Source of the DNA: Gamarada debralockiae
Lineage: Eukaryota > Ascomycota > Leotiomycetes > Helotiales > Hyphodiscaceae
Reading direction: 5' to 3'
Assembly (NCBI GenBank): GCA_002803225.1
Contig: NXFV01000645.1
Coordinates: 1 to 20,612, forward strand
DNA: 20,612 nucleotides
Made by a program: the position numbers and the translations under genes. The first letter of the stretch is position 1. Each line of letters begins with the position of its first letter. A model generated the notes under the pieces. It was not told the DNA's origin. It saw only the letters and a list, made by a program, of their open reading frames with translations, and ran no database searches. Below, one piece after another: positions 8,915 through 18,471 of the stretch.

Positions 8915-9181
8915 TCTTGCAATATAGTCACGTGACGACGAGGAGTAAGGAGAGTGTGATTGGATTATTAAGGCTATAAAGATACTAGAGATACTAATAA
9001 ACAAACCAAGTACAGTAGCCTGTACTTATAGACAGAAATCTTCCTATGACTCATAGAACACGTCACACCGATCAAGTGAACATTGCGTCATGTGATGCCA
9101 TGTGACTCGGCAGGCAACACAGATAACCAGGAGTACTGACTATCTGCCTAGAACCAGAGTCACTGATTACTCATTCTAACA
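8915..9181 (-). mobile_element. 267-bp solo-LTR-like insertion in the HET pseudogene
   Basis: Perfect 5-bp duplications GACAG lie at 8910-8914 and 9182-9186. Removing the insertion and one copy joins the HET reading as QEWFLSTISGEKYQLRK. On the minus strand it begins TGTTAGAATGAGTAATCAGT and has a TATA-like TCTATAAGTACAGG. It ends CTATATTGCAAGA, so the 3' end lacks the usual CA. The 5-bp duplication and promoter-like content favour a solo LTR, probably of a Copia-type element. Confidence 0.75.
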
Positions 9182-9657
9182 GACAGAAACCACTCTTGAG
9201 AGAAGTTGTTTTGCGCAGCATTGTAAACGATCCATATTGCAGAGTAGGTGTCATTATCTGCCTCTCCAAGCCAGCTCACAACTCGTCGGGCGCTTTGGTA
9301 GATACAGCTCATAATTCTTACTTGGGAGTTGCGCACCGATAAGTCTGATTGATTGATACAGATGGCATCAATCCACTTCGTTCTCTCCTCTTTATTTGGT
9401 CGTAAAACAGAGAGCGCCACTTTCAAGTTATGAGTAACTTGAAATTCATGACCATCCAGAGTATTGGTGTAAGAATGCTTGCGCTTCCCCACACGTAAAG
9501 TAGCGCTTCGTAGTCAAGAGAGTCGCCAAGTGAAGCGCAGGAGAGGCGGCATTCGATCTGGTCCGGGTTTTTTCCCTGGCTTAAGAGTGACAAGTCGGAT
9601 TTCCCATGTAGAGGGAATTAATCGTGAATATATTTGTACTGGTGTTCCCTCTGCCAT

Positions 9658-10449
9658 TGATATTGTTTGGTAGAGAGAGAGCGGGCAAGAAAATTGACGT
9701 GGGCGCTTTGAGCACAAAGTAGGAGACAAGAAGTGTGAGGACCAGTAAGAAGAACTGTTAAGTGGAGAATATTGGAATAACTCCTGGAAGAGAAATAAAT
9801 GTGCTGAGGAAAGCTTAGCTTTTTTTCACGAGGCTCTGATGGTGACACGAATTGATAACGCATCATGTCTGAGAAATCAAATTATTGCCAGCCCAGGGAT
9901 AAGTGGCCCAATTCCCAGAGTTTTCACTGGCTGGGTTTGTTGTAGGCAACGGCGATAGCGACGTTTTTAGAGCTATAAAACGAGGCAGATAAGAATTGAC
10001 ATGATATTCCTATGTATATTAGTACAAAATTCAAAGTTTATAAGTGTTCTAGCGCATTAGAAAATCTAGTATTACTTTGTATGGTTAGTCATTTTCGAGC
10101 AGAATCTTCTATACTAATTTGGTGTAGCTTGCTACCAAGCAGTACAATTGTACATACGCACGTTTTCGCAGTTCAATTTCTAGCTGCAAAATACGCTCTA
10201 TTTTAAACTGCATTTAAAGTCTCAAAACATGTATTTTTCTCTAATTTGAGCAGACATCTCCCACCTAAACTGGCCTATTTAGCCGCATTCAGAATGATCG
10301 AGGGAGGTGTTGCAAGGGAAGGTTTAAGGGTTCTAAGATAATAATCGATGATTATAGGCTGAAAGCCTGATACTTCTTAATCAAGAGACTCTACAAAGCA
10401 AGGTCACCATAGTTGCAGCAAAATGTGACCATAAATTGGACCGTGTTTT
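9658..10449. other. Intergenic, no gene seen
   Basis: This is the upstream side of the HET pseudogene, followed by AT-rich DNA. No family was recognised on either strand. A loose, decayed inverted similarity between about 9965-10005 (TAGAGC..GCAGATAAGAATTGAC) and the inverse of about 10165-10203 may be an old MITE, but I could not define its ends. Confidence 0.45.
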
Positions 10450-10634
10450 TGTAATGTCACGTGTTATCACGCTCGTGCAAAGTCACGTGAAGGGCCGTTT
10501 GGAAGAAGTGCTTCTTGTACTTGCTTGAGTGCTTGATTCTATATTCTCTGTATCTTCCAAAGGGAGAGTGGCTGCATAAATACAGTGGAATACCCACCTG
10601 TTAGCTCTAGACTAAGGAGTCATTACTGATTACA
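10450..10634 (+). mobile_element. 185-bp LTR-like sequence
   Basis: It starts TGTAATGTCACGTG and ends ACTGATTACA, giving inverted TGTAAT..ATTACA tips. It has a TATA-like GCATAAATACAGTGG about 60 bp before the right end in plus orientation. The flanks GTTTT and ACTAC do not match, so no target duplication supports it. It could be one LTR of a deleted element. Confidence 0.45.
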
Positions 10635-11019
10635 ACTACTGATCCGAGTGGTTGTGCGGTTTCGAGGCAAGGAGAGCGGTTGTTTTGGGTGTTTACGAGT
10701 TACTATTGGCATAGAAGATGACATTACTTGATTTTTGGACTCCCATATAGAACGTTCGTTGAGATGCGAGACCATGACCGGGAAAGGGCGAAAGGATTGA
10801 AGTCGGAGCTGAGGATTCGGCGGTAGATGTTTCGTACTCTTCTTCAAGCTCTGCAAGCTCTGCAAGCTCTTCAGGCATCGAGCAAACAACGGAGGACAAG
10901 AACCACAAAGCAGTAAAATAGCGTTGTGGTACATTAGACAGGGTAGATACATTGCATACCAATTTGCCATATAATTCTTCATCAACGTCGTTCCGACCCT
11001 CCGTCCAGACTCGGCGCCA
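10635..11019. other. Spacer downstream of the P450, open frames of unknown meaning
   Basis: Overlapping minus-strand frames of 89 codons (10962-10693) and 120 codons (10985-10623) are present. A short triplicated 9-mer, GCAAGCTCT-like, at 10846-10871 encodes SLQSLQSL or ELAELAELE depending on frame. I recognise neither product. Its position next to an LTR-like sequence suggests retrotransposon debris or 3' flanking DNA of the P450. Confidence 0.35.
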
Positions 11020-12629
11020 TCAAGCAGGAGTGAGACACACCTTTGTTCCGTTCCGGGAGCACAGAGTCAAGGTCAGCGATTCCTCCCACGCCCCCGCATC
11101 GCGACTCTCCAAGACTCGGAACTCTTGAGCCATCCGGACGATCACGTAGCCAACCTCAGTCAAAGCATACTGCTGGCCTATGCAGATACGTGGGCCGCCG
11201 TTAAAGGGCAGATATCCCCAGCGTGGCTGCAGGCTTCCATCCTCCCAGCGTTCTGGACGGAATTCTTCCGCGTCTGGCCCGTAGAAGTCTGTCCGTCGAT
11301 GCATGGCGTATATGTTATAGCACACTAGGGTACCTTTAGGCACGAAGACTGGTGCGAGGCCATCCTTGCCTCCTCCAAGTGGCAGGAACGTATCTCGTAC
11401 CGCCTCGCGTTCATTGCGTGGTACGACTGGATGTAAGCGTAGCGCTAAGGGAGTTATTAGGGTCAAGAATTAAGGGGTAGCACGGTAGTAGAGAGCTTTC
11501 GCTTACATTCATTCATACAGCACCGGACATATCTCAGGCTGCGAAGTTCCTCATATGTAGGTACCCGACCCTGTAAACCGGCTACTTCTCTCCGCAACTT
11601 ATCCCAAATTGCTGGATTTTTAGCCAGTGAGAAGAACAGATTGCTTAGAAGACTAGCAGTCGTATCACGACCCGCTAGCAAAACATTCATTAGCTCGTCC
11701 AGAATACGCTGCTTATCGGATGTCCGCGACGCCAATTCATGTGAAAAGATGTGCTTCCGGCGATTTATCTCAGTTGTTTGTTTCTCTTTATCTTTTTCGA
11801 TTGCGGCTACGTGAAATGCCTCCTCGACGAAATGCTGGGCAAACTGCCGGCAGATGCGATTGCACTCGTCGGCCTTGCGATCGCGGTAAAACATATTCAA
11901 CGGGCCTAGCATGCCGCGCACGATGATGGCCTTCTGGGCATACTGAAATGCCGGGGCAAAGCCGACCTCCGACTGACTCTTCTTTAAAGTACCGATGGAT
12001 TGTCCAAACAGGAACTCGGTCGCGGAATCAATAGCGTAGCGGAAAAAGAGATCCTGCAAATCTACGGCCGTCTCTCCATCGCGCGGCAGTAATCTGAAGA
12101 GGTCTTGAATTAGATTCTCAAACGAAGTCAGGTCCGCTACCTTGTCACGGGTAAAGCTGGGCCGGATGAGGGCGCGCGACGCTGCCCAATGGTCGCCATC
12201 GGTGTCGAAAATGCCCCTCCCCAACAGCGGTTGGAAGGGTTCGAGGCGGTAGCTGATGCCGTAATCCTTGAATCTCAGGGACAGGATGGTCTTAATGTTC
12301 TCCGGCTCTACCGTCACGATCGCCCGTCTCTGCAGCTCCGTGACGGTGAATGTATTGCCGTAGGCGCGGAAGCGCTCGCGGCTGATCTCCAGGATCTTGT
12401 GTTGCCGAAGCGCGCGGATCGAGGCGGGGATGGTATCGAGTCCCAAGAAAGGATCCTGACTCAAGGATCTCGCCACCGGCTGGCAGCCGTGGGCGCGTGC
12501 GAACTGACGGCGCACGAAGAAGCGCCTGACCGACACGCACGCGGAGATGAGAGTCAGCAGTGCGGCGATCAGTATGAAGACCAGCTTCAGAGGGAAATCC
12601 GAGGACACCACCATGATTAATGGTTTCAT
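11020..12629 (-). CDS. Cytochrome P450, CYP52-like (alkane/fatty-acid hydroxylase type)
   Basis: Exons 12629-11507 and 11444-11020 are separated by a 62-nt GTAAGC..TTAG intron and give 515 aa. P450s are haem monooxygenases of the ER membrane that use a P450 reductase. Visible parts are an N-terminal anchor (about residues 14-34), the I-helix AGRDTT at 319-324, the K-helix ExxR at 374-377 (E-S-L-R, formed across the intron), FRPERW at 436-441, and the haem loop FNGGPRICIG at 455-464 with Cys462. The segment LPLGGGKDGLAPVFVPKGT followed by YAMHRRTDFYGPDAEEF is characteristic of CYP52-related families, which hydroxylate alkanes or fatty acids at the chain end; the true substrate is unknown. The first ATG is formed by the last unit of a tandem repeat; Met6 at 12614 is an alternative start. 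Confidence 0.93.
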
Positions 12630-12671
12630 GGTTTCATGGTTTCATGGTTTCATGGTTTCATGGTTTCATGG
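12621..12671 (-). repeat. Octamer tandem repeat (TGGTTTCA)6 at the P450 start
   Basis: Six exact 8-bp units plus a partial one run from 12621 to 12671. On the P450 strand each unit contains ATG, so ATGs fall at 12669, 12661, 12653, 12645, 12637 and 12629. The first five each read ATG AAA CCA TGA, a three-codon ORF whose stop overlaps the next ATG. The sixth is in frame with the P450. If these lie in the mRNA leader they form a run of overlapping upstream ORFs likely to reduce translation. Confidence 0.9.
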
Positions 12672-12866
12672 ATCGCAACACACCAGATAGATGGAAAGGG
12701 TGAGCGAGGTAGGGTACAGCAGGCGTGTTAAGAGAGTGCCTTTGCTTTGATCCATGCATGCAAAGGGTTGCATCCAAAGGGAACCAAAGAAGTTGCTGGT
12801 GTTGTTGCTGGTGTTGTTGGTGGGTAGTTGGTGTGTTGTTGGTGTGTTGGTGTTTGCCTCACCACC
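12672..12866. other. P450 upstream region with low-complexity GTT/GGT tract
   Basis: About 200 bp separate the octamer repeat from the solo LTR. Bases 12792-12855 are a run of GTTGCTGGTGTTGTTGG-like triplets, rich in CAA and CCA on the P450 strand. No clear TATA box was found on the P450 strand here, so the promoter may lie here or in the LTR. Confidence 0.5.
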
Positions 12867-12871
12867 GCCCT

Positions 12872-13107
12872 TGTGAAGAATATTGCCTGAAATATAAGGA
12901 TACCAGTATCGGTCAGTCCCGATATCTGAACTCGGGCGGATGCGACCAGAAGGTACATATGTACGAGCTGTACAGAGCTCTATATATACAGGCTCTACCG
13001 CAGGTAGAACTGCGAAAAGAATCAAGTCAAGTACGTAGTCTGAAATATCACCTTCCCAAAGCTCTTTTACTAGCGTCCACGTGACCCAGCCCCACATAAA
13101 TCTGACA
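12872..13107 (+). mobile_element. Solo LTR, copy 2 (236 bp), with perfect 5-bp target duplication
   Basis: It begins TGTGAAGAATATTGCCTGAA and ends AAATCTGACA. The duplication GCCCT is perfect at 12867-12871 and 13108-13112. It is the same LTR as 3387-3632 and in the same orientation. No internal retrotransposon sequence lies beside it, so it is a solo LTR left by recombination between two LTRs. It sits about 240 bp upstream of the P450 start and reads away from that gene. It carries GAGCTCTATATATACAGG and two CACGTG or CACGTGAC-like boxes near its end. Confidence 0.92.
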
Positions 13108-13145
13108 GCCCTTACCACTTTGAGTGATCACGTGCTGGTGGATAT

Positions 13146-13634
13146 TCAGACACCCCCAAGGACACAGGTGGAAACCCTGCTTTCAAAAGGACTCGTGGCT
13201 TGGCCCCCAAAATAGCAAACTTTGCCTGGTTGCAACAAATGCCTCAATATCCTGATTATCCGGCATTTCTCCCGGCATATCATCCCATCCCTGGCCCCGA
13301 GCTTCTCTTTCTTTTGAGGTGGTACCAGATCAGGGGTCATCATGAACATCGAATTCGTATGCATTCGGCCACCTTGCATCGAGATCATTGCATCGATCGG
13401 CCGCGTCCAACTTTCAAGCATCTTCTGGCAATACTGTGAAGCGGTAACCAAGTCATTCAAGTCCAGTGTCGGTGCCTTGCTGAAATTAGGGTCGGTTGGT
13501 TCCTGAAATATGAGTAGGATGCTCGCATTTCGTCCCCAAGAGCTCGTCAATGAGGAGAAAACGCGAGGTGGACAAGGCTTGGGAGATGTTGCAGATCTTT
13601 CGCGCCTATTGAAGGATACTAGTAGCCATTCCAC
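13146..13634 (-). CDS. Unassigned 162-codon open frame
   Basis: This is the longest open frame between the solo LTR and the secreted-protein gene. I do not recognise it. It reads from MEWLLVSFNRR through PTLDLNDLVTASQYCQKMLE to STCVLGGV. No signal peptide, membrane segment or catalytic motif is evident. A shorter plus-strand frame overlaps it (13510-13758). It could be a chance frame or a remnant of a gene cut near the LTR insertion. Confidence 0.15.
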   Translation of the reverse strand: MEWLLVSFNRRERSATSPKPCPPRVFSSLTSSWGRNASILLIFQEPTDPNFSKAPTLDLNDLVTASQYCQKMLESWTRPIDAMISMQGGRMHTNSMFMMTPDLVPPQKKEKLGARDGMICREKCRIIRILRHLLQPGKVCYFGGQATSPFESRVSTCVLGGV

Positions 13635-13759
13635 ATATGTATTAGCGACAATCCTAAACGAGTTTGAATGCGGCCCTATGTCGAGCCAAGTAGGAATTCG
13701 TAGATATAATTATCATGGAAAAGAACTCTCACCAACTATCGAAATTAAGTTCATTTAGT

Positions 13760-15195
13760 TGAGGCCTTGCTGGCGAAGCAGCCACAGCTGCTTCAACGAA
13801 GAAACAAAACTGATTTCTATCTTGTAAAGGCAGCCATGTTTCCGTGCGCTTGCACTTGGTCTTACGGCTTAAGTAAGCGGATCAGAGAAGGTTCTCGCAA
13901 AGAAATACTTTCAAGATAAGTTAAGGGGCGGATGGGAGATTGGCGGAACCTGAACGCAGTTGTGAGGACTCTGTTCGAGTTATGATTGACTATAAATAAA
14001 TGTTCTCGATCAGACCATAACATATGAGGCTCCTCTTCCAAATGTATCTTTCGAATGAGTCCTCCTGATTCACAGTCTCGAACCGTCAGCTCGTTGACCG
14101 TTGCCGAGAGCTCGAACTTCCCTCCCTAGACGTGTAGCCTTGTTGGATCATAGGCCTGAGAGTCTTTCCGCGCCAGAGAATCAGAGCAGCATGGAAAGGA
14201 TGAAGACAAGCCTATATTGGATCAGATCTCAAATCATTTTGGTAGTCCAGTAACGCATCGTACTTTAAAACCCTATGTAGACGACTGGCAGTCATTATTG
14301 GGATCAAAACTCAGCACCAGTCGTGATCGAGTTTAGCAAGAATTAGCAGGCTGAGTCAACAATGCCTGTCTTATGCTTCCTTTTCTTAAAAACCATACTT
14401 CAAAATCTTCCGCCAGATATATATAGAAATGCGTTTACATCCCAAATGAAATCATGGTCTCATTCCGCACGAGGGTAGAGTATGCTGGCGATATCATGCC
14501 CCCTGGACTAGGCGGGGCTTTTGGTGGGGTCAAACGATTGCTAACAAGGAGCCCCTCACCAACAATAAGCATAAAAACGCCACGTAGACAATTAACTCTC
14601 TCAAGAGTTCATATGGCAAATCTCTTTGAAACGAGGTGAAGTGTGCAATTTTATTGCTGTAAGGAAACGACGGAAGCGTGATGAAAGTTCAGATGTTTCT
14701 ATTCCAGGTAACCAGCCGTTGCCTCATAAATTAACACGTCACCAACTCTCTCTCCTACAACAATTGTTAGGCTAACGCAATTAAAGCGATATAGATGACC
14801 GAAGGTGGAAGGTACGAACCAAATATTATATGGAAACAAGCCCTAAAGTCACAAGTCTAAAGGATAGTATTATCGAAGGCTTTATTCACTAATCCAAAAA
14901 CAGTACATGGTAAAAAGTATAAGTAATTCCCCGCACCTTTTCTCGTAATAGATGGATGGAGTGATGTATTAAACCCCTAGAGTAGGCTTGCGAGTTTATG
15001 AAAAGAAGTTATCAACGCCCCGCTCTGAATGCCAGCTTCGTTCTCTAAATATCATCTGAACTCAAGTTATTATTGACCCGGGTCCACCGTTCTCCTTAGC
15101 CTCGATAACCTGGGTTCAACATATGATGTGGTATGGCCACTCTGTCATCTATTTTCAGCGGAGGAGACAATAGAGGGGGGATCGGGATACTTACT
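13760..15195. other. Long stretch without a recognised gene
   Basis: All frames are short. The plus strand near 14210-14290 reads DQISNHFGSPVTHRTLKPYV followed by DDWQSLLGSKLSTSRDRV before a stop; it looks more protein-like than its surroundings, but I cannot assign it. A perfect 8-bp hairpin, GAAGCAGC with GCTGCTTC, lies at 13775-13794. No element ends or RNA genes were seen. Confidence 0.4.
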
Positions 15196-15682
15196 CTACT
15201 GGCAGAAATAAATAGAGTAGCAGTAATCGGTGCCATCTTGGTAAAGTTCGCGTTCATCATCCTTATAGCAATTGAAGGAGTCTCCAAGGCAATTAGCAAG
15301 TAATCAACCCACCTCAGCGATATTCCTATGACTTACGATACTTATTTTCCCCAAAGCCTGCGTACGCAAACGTGGGCAAGTTCTGCGAGCCACTGGAGAT
15401 GGCAGAAGTGAAAGTGTCTTGATCAGGGAATGTTCCAGTCATAACATTGCCTTCCCAGCCCACAACCCATGAGAATCCTGCAATGGCGGAGGGATACTGA
15501 AGAGACTCAGACTGGGACTCATTGGGATAGTAAGCCATGGTCGAGCGATAATACTCGCAACCTTCCCAGGAGGTAGGGCAGCCAGCGCAGTTAGCGAGGT
15601 AGACAATCTCGCTGGTGTTGGCGCGGGCAACTAAGGGAAGGAGGGCGCAGAGACCGAGAAATGGGAGGAGTTTGTGGAACAT
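15196..15682 (-). CDS. Small secreted cysteine-rich protein, two exons
   Basis: Exons 15682-15337 and 15281-15196 are separated by a 55-nt intron (GTAAGT..GGAG, with GCTAAT upstream of the acceptor) and encode 143 aa. The first 21 residues are a clear signal peptide (FHKLLPFLGLCALLPLVARA after Met), with likely cleavage after ARA. The mature part has six cysteines (32, 35, 42, 120, 136, 142): C-x2-C-x6-C near the N-terminus and C-x15-C-x5-C at the extreme C-terminus, ending YCYSIYFCQ. Asn-Thr-Ser and Asn-Glu-Ser are possible glycosylation sites. Exon 2 was found by extending past the in-frame stop; it adds three cysteines and gives an even number, which supports the splice. It probably acts outside the cell, as an effector or wall protein, but the function is unknown. 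Confidence 0.8.
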
Positions 15683-15790
15683 GGTTTAAAGACTGAGGAG
15701 GCTTTGATAGAGTTGAAGTTTGTGAAAGTGTTTAGATTGCTTGGATGGTCTTGGTGATGAGGATGAGAGATTCAGGTCGAAAGTAATGCT

Positions 15791-15797
15791 TTTATAT
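15791..15797 (-). promoter_or_regulatory. TATA box of the secreted-protein gene
   Basis: On the minus strand the sequence reads GAATATAAAAGC about 110 bp upstream of the ATG at 15682. This is a plausible distance for a fungal TATA box with a short leader. Confidence 0.5.
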
Positions 15798-15871
15798 TCA
15801 TTTGCCAACCCTTTCACCATTTGAAAAGCCCCTGGGGTCCTGAATAACAGCTGAGAAACTCGTGGCGACAA

Positions 15872-16961
15872 TTAACCAATGCTCGTGTTCAAGTGTGAGC
15901 ATATGTGGAGTAAGCGGCGGCCAAGAAGTTTCTCCTGTCCTGCAGTCATCGAATCATGATGCCGGTTAAATCAATCTTCAGCTGAAATGAGGGTTTTCCT
16001 CAAGAGCATAATGTAACCACGAAATATTCAGCAAATATTTTTAGGTCTAGATTGTTGTAGGATTCGCTGAACGGCTTCTCTTTCAATTAAGTTTATGACT
16101 GGAAGGAAGACTGGGCTTGCATGATCCAGCTCGGGTAGAGATGCTATCCTCCTGCTCTCTCCAATCATATAGAAGATATCTTGAGAAGTGAGCTCCGAGA
16201 TCTGGTCGCCGAGATCAACTCCCCAAGATTGGCTCCCTCCACTCCACTTAGTGTTGAGAAAGTCGAACGACAAGCTTTTACTACTCTACCGCCCTCTTGA
16301 CTGATCTACCACATTGCATTAAGAAATGCTGCGATTGCATGTTATTCAGAATATATGGTTGGTCGGATGGCCCAAAATACCGCAAAAATCTCCTGATATA
16401 TAGTATTCGGGTCAATCGGACGGTGCAATCTTGCCAAACCCTTGTGGTAGATTAGACATGGGGGGGATAGTACAAACCTTCCTATAAAAAAAATAAGGTT
16501 CTACCCCTTACTAGGCTGATTTTTCCACCTACTAATTCAGGCACCGCTATGTCAGGAACGTACGATTACATTTCAGCCCTGTTGGCTGCTGAGTCAGATC
16601 TCATTTGAATACTGTTTCTAAGGACAAATAGTGGGGAAATGAATCTAAAAAAGCAGAAGGATTAGAGCTTAAGCGAGGTTCAGCTCTCCATGTTTTGCCG
16701 CAGCGAAAAATGGGGTTTTCACCTGGATGATTGGTCTTCACATGGGTGACTGTTCTCTACCTGTGACTGGACGCCCCGTAATTGTTTAATAGCGAGAGTC
16801 AGAGCCAACGGTTTGGCCTCACTGGTGATGCTTGATGGATAATTCCATAGTATGGTCTCTCAACGGACTCCTGTAATGCTTGTTCCGCTATACTTTGCTA
16901 ACGTGTTGATCCCACGACAACGAGTTTAACTTTCTTAACTCGCACGTGACCGTAACATATA
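15872..16961. other. No recognised gene; one short open frame
   Basis: A minus-strand frame (16273-16028, 81 codons) reads MSFDFLNTKWSGGSQSWGVD and on to INLIEREAVQRILQQSR. It has the composition of real protein but no family I know, and a stop lies just upstream, so it may be the end of a lost gene. The rest is AT-rich, with a small hairpin (AACCTT..AAGGTT around 16476-16501). No transposon ends were found. Confidence 0.4.
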
Positions 16962-18471
16962 ATGCGGTCCAATGATTACAAACTTGGGATGACTAAAGGG
17001 CCCTCCTTTACTGCAAAATCCCTCAGGGTCTTATTTTGGCTCGCTAAAGGGATGTTACCAAGGCATTCCAACCATGTCGGAGAAAAAAGTCCCGTACGTA
17101 CTGATCGATTAGATCCCACCAGCCTCGAGTCACTAACTCTGTACGGAATCAATGGATGGATCGTCGATCTAGGATTACGGAACTGTTTCGTAAAGTTTTA
17201 CGCAGTGGCGACTTCCCACACTCCAATCAGTTGTCATTCAGGACGTTTGGGAATTGTTCGCTGTTTCATACTATCATACGTTTCACGACCCAACCAACCA
17301 GTGAAGGAAGCATGCCAGGCGGCAGGAGTGACTTTCCCAGAACGACGAGGCCACCGCTTCCCGAAAGAGGCAAGTGACAGCCGTGGTTCATGCGGGCTCG
17401 CCGCACACGAAGATTGAGAGAACACAAGCAGGAGGTCCTCACGAACGATGGAGAACTCATATTTGAGGAGGTCTCTAGGATGCGCTGAACTCAGAAATGC
17501 CTCGTCCCCTTGAAAACTTATGTATCACCTTCTCCTTCCCAGTTTGCCAGACGTAAAGTATGCCGGATATGTCTGGAGCCAACGTCTGCCTCCGTCGTTC
17601 TCGTGGTACAATATTGCCAGTGGATTGCTGTGTGCTTCGGATCGCGACCTAGCATTGAGGTCATGCCATTGGCGCGTCTTCTGCAAACTCCTTCGAGAAC
17701 TCCTGCCTCCTGCCTCCTGCTATCTTATAGTGTGTATATAGACAGTCGCCGCGCTTGAGCTAAGTCGTAGAGAGTAATGTGTAGATATATGTGTGTATGT
17801 GGGCTCAGCTGGTTCTTTTGAGTCGCGCTGTAAACGATAATTGAGTCCGTTAAATTAATCCTCTGTCTTTGTAAAGGGCCGGAGGAGTGTGCTGCACAGT
17901 GGACGGAGTCGGTGGACACTCGGTGCACTATGTAAGACATTTTTAGAAGAAGTTTTGGCGTATGTGGCCGCTCTGTTCGTAGAGGCAGAATGACTGTTAA
18001 TCGTGTTTATCCCGTCATTTTATTCTTCATCGCTATAACGCCTTTTGTCGACCTCATCTACTATTCGGCAGATAGATACCGGGAAATTTGCTCGTTCCCA
18101 TCGATAGTTTAAGTTTAGCATGTCTTAAATCAAGGTGCCTCGACGCACGGGTTGACGCACGGGTAGAGAGCTGGGTCGTAAGCTCGAAGATGTTTTGCAA
18201 ACTGAATCGAAACAGTCAACGTTTTCATCAGCATCATGGCGGTTAATCGGTATAGAAAGATATATTTGAATCCAGGCTACCCAAAAACGGTTTTAGAGCC
18301 CGATATATTAGTGAGTTGGTTGCGTAGCCTCAAGATGCTGTTTATGCTAAACGGAGGGTCCCCCGCCTAACCCAGCCTCGTGAGGCTGAGTGCAAGATTT
18401 TCTTCCATTCCTTACCCTTTTTAAATGTTTTCAGATTATGAAGTGACAAACAAGATGCCGCCAAAATCACG
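16962..18471. other. No recognised gene; overlapping open frames on both strands
   Basis: The longest frame is plus 16962-17417 (151 codons), overlapped by several of 60-80 codons on both strands. I recognise none and they look like chance frames. Short direct repeats occur: CCTGCCTCCTGCCTCCTG at about 17703-17720, and GACGCACGGGT twice at 18142-18164. Confidence 0.4.

Larger units (their letters stand above)
7690..9657 (-). pseudogene. HET-domain (heterokaryon incompatibility) gene, broken by frameshifts and two insertions
   Basis: HET proteins trigger cell death after fusion of incompatible fungal strains. Reading starts at ATG 9657 (MAEGTPVQIYSRL). It continues YEALLYVWG, GHEFQVTHNLKVAL, WIDAICINQSD and SCIYQSARRVVSWLGEA, the HET-domain core motifs in order. 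Further down come WITQEIAFAKDGIIQCGD, ATNPRDKLYGLLGLSDP, NLPSWTPDWMS and DDDIITVAGYSIGSAV, the conserved C-terminal half. Frameshifts occur near 9570 (a homopolymer), near 9490, near 8830 and near 7850, and a stop lies at 8580-8578. An LTR-like insertion (8915-9181) and a MITE (8312-8449) interrupt it. Removing each with one target copy brings the flanking host segments together, although small frameshifts remain. The 3' limit near 7690 is approximate, because the pogo relic abuts it. Confidence 0.85.

Noticed and set aside
9961..10205. Decayed MITE suggested by loose inverted similarity
   Set aside because: Too many gaps are needed and no target duplication could be fixed.
12189..12620. 143-codon plus-strand frame opposite the P450
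   Set aside because: It is the antisense shadow of the P450 coding sequence.
12725..13084. Cysteine- and tryptophan-rich 119-codon plus-strand frame
   Set aside because: It is produced by the GTTGTTGGT low-complexity tract and the solo LTR, so the composition is an artefact.
13146..13758. Overlapping open frames on both strands as two genes
   Set aside because: No recognised motif in either and mutual overlap. The minus frame is kept only at low confidence.
16962..17760. Several 60-151 codon frames as coding
   Set aside because: They overlap on both strands, show no family resemblance and lack plausible intron or start context.
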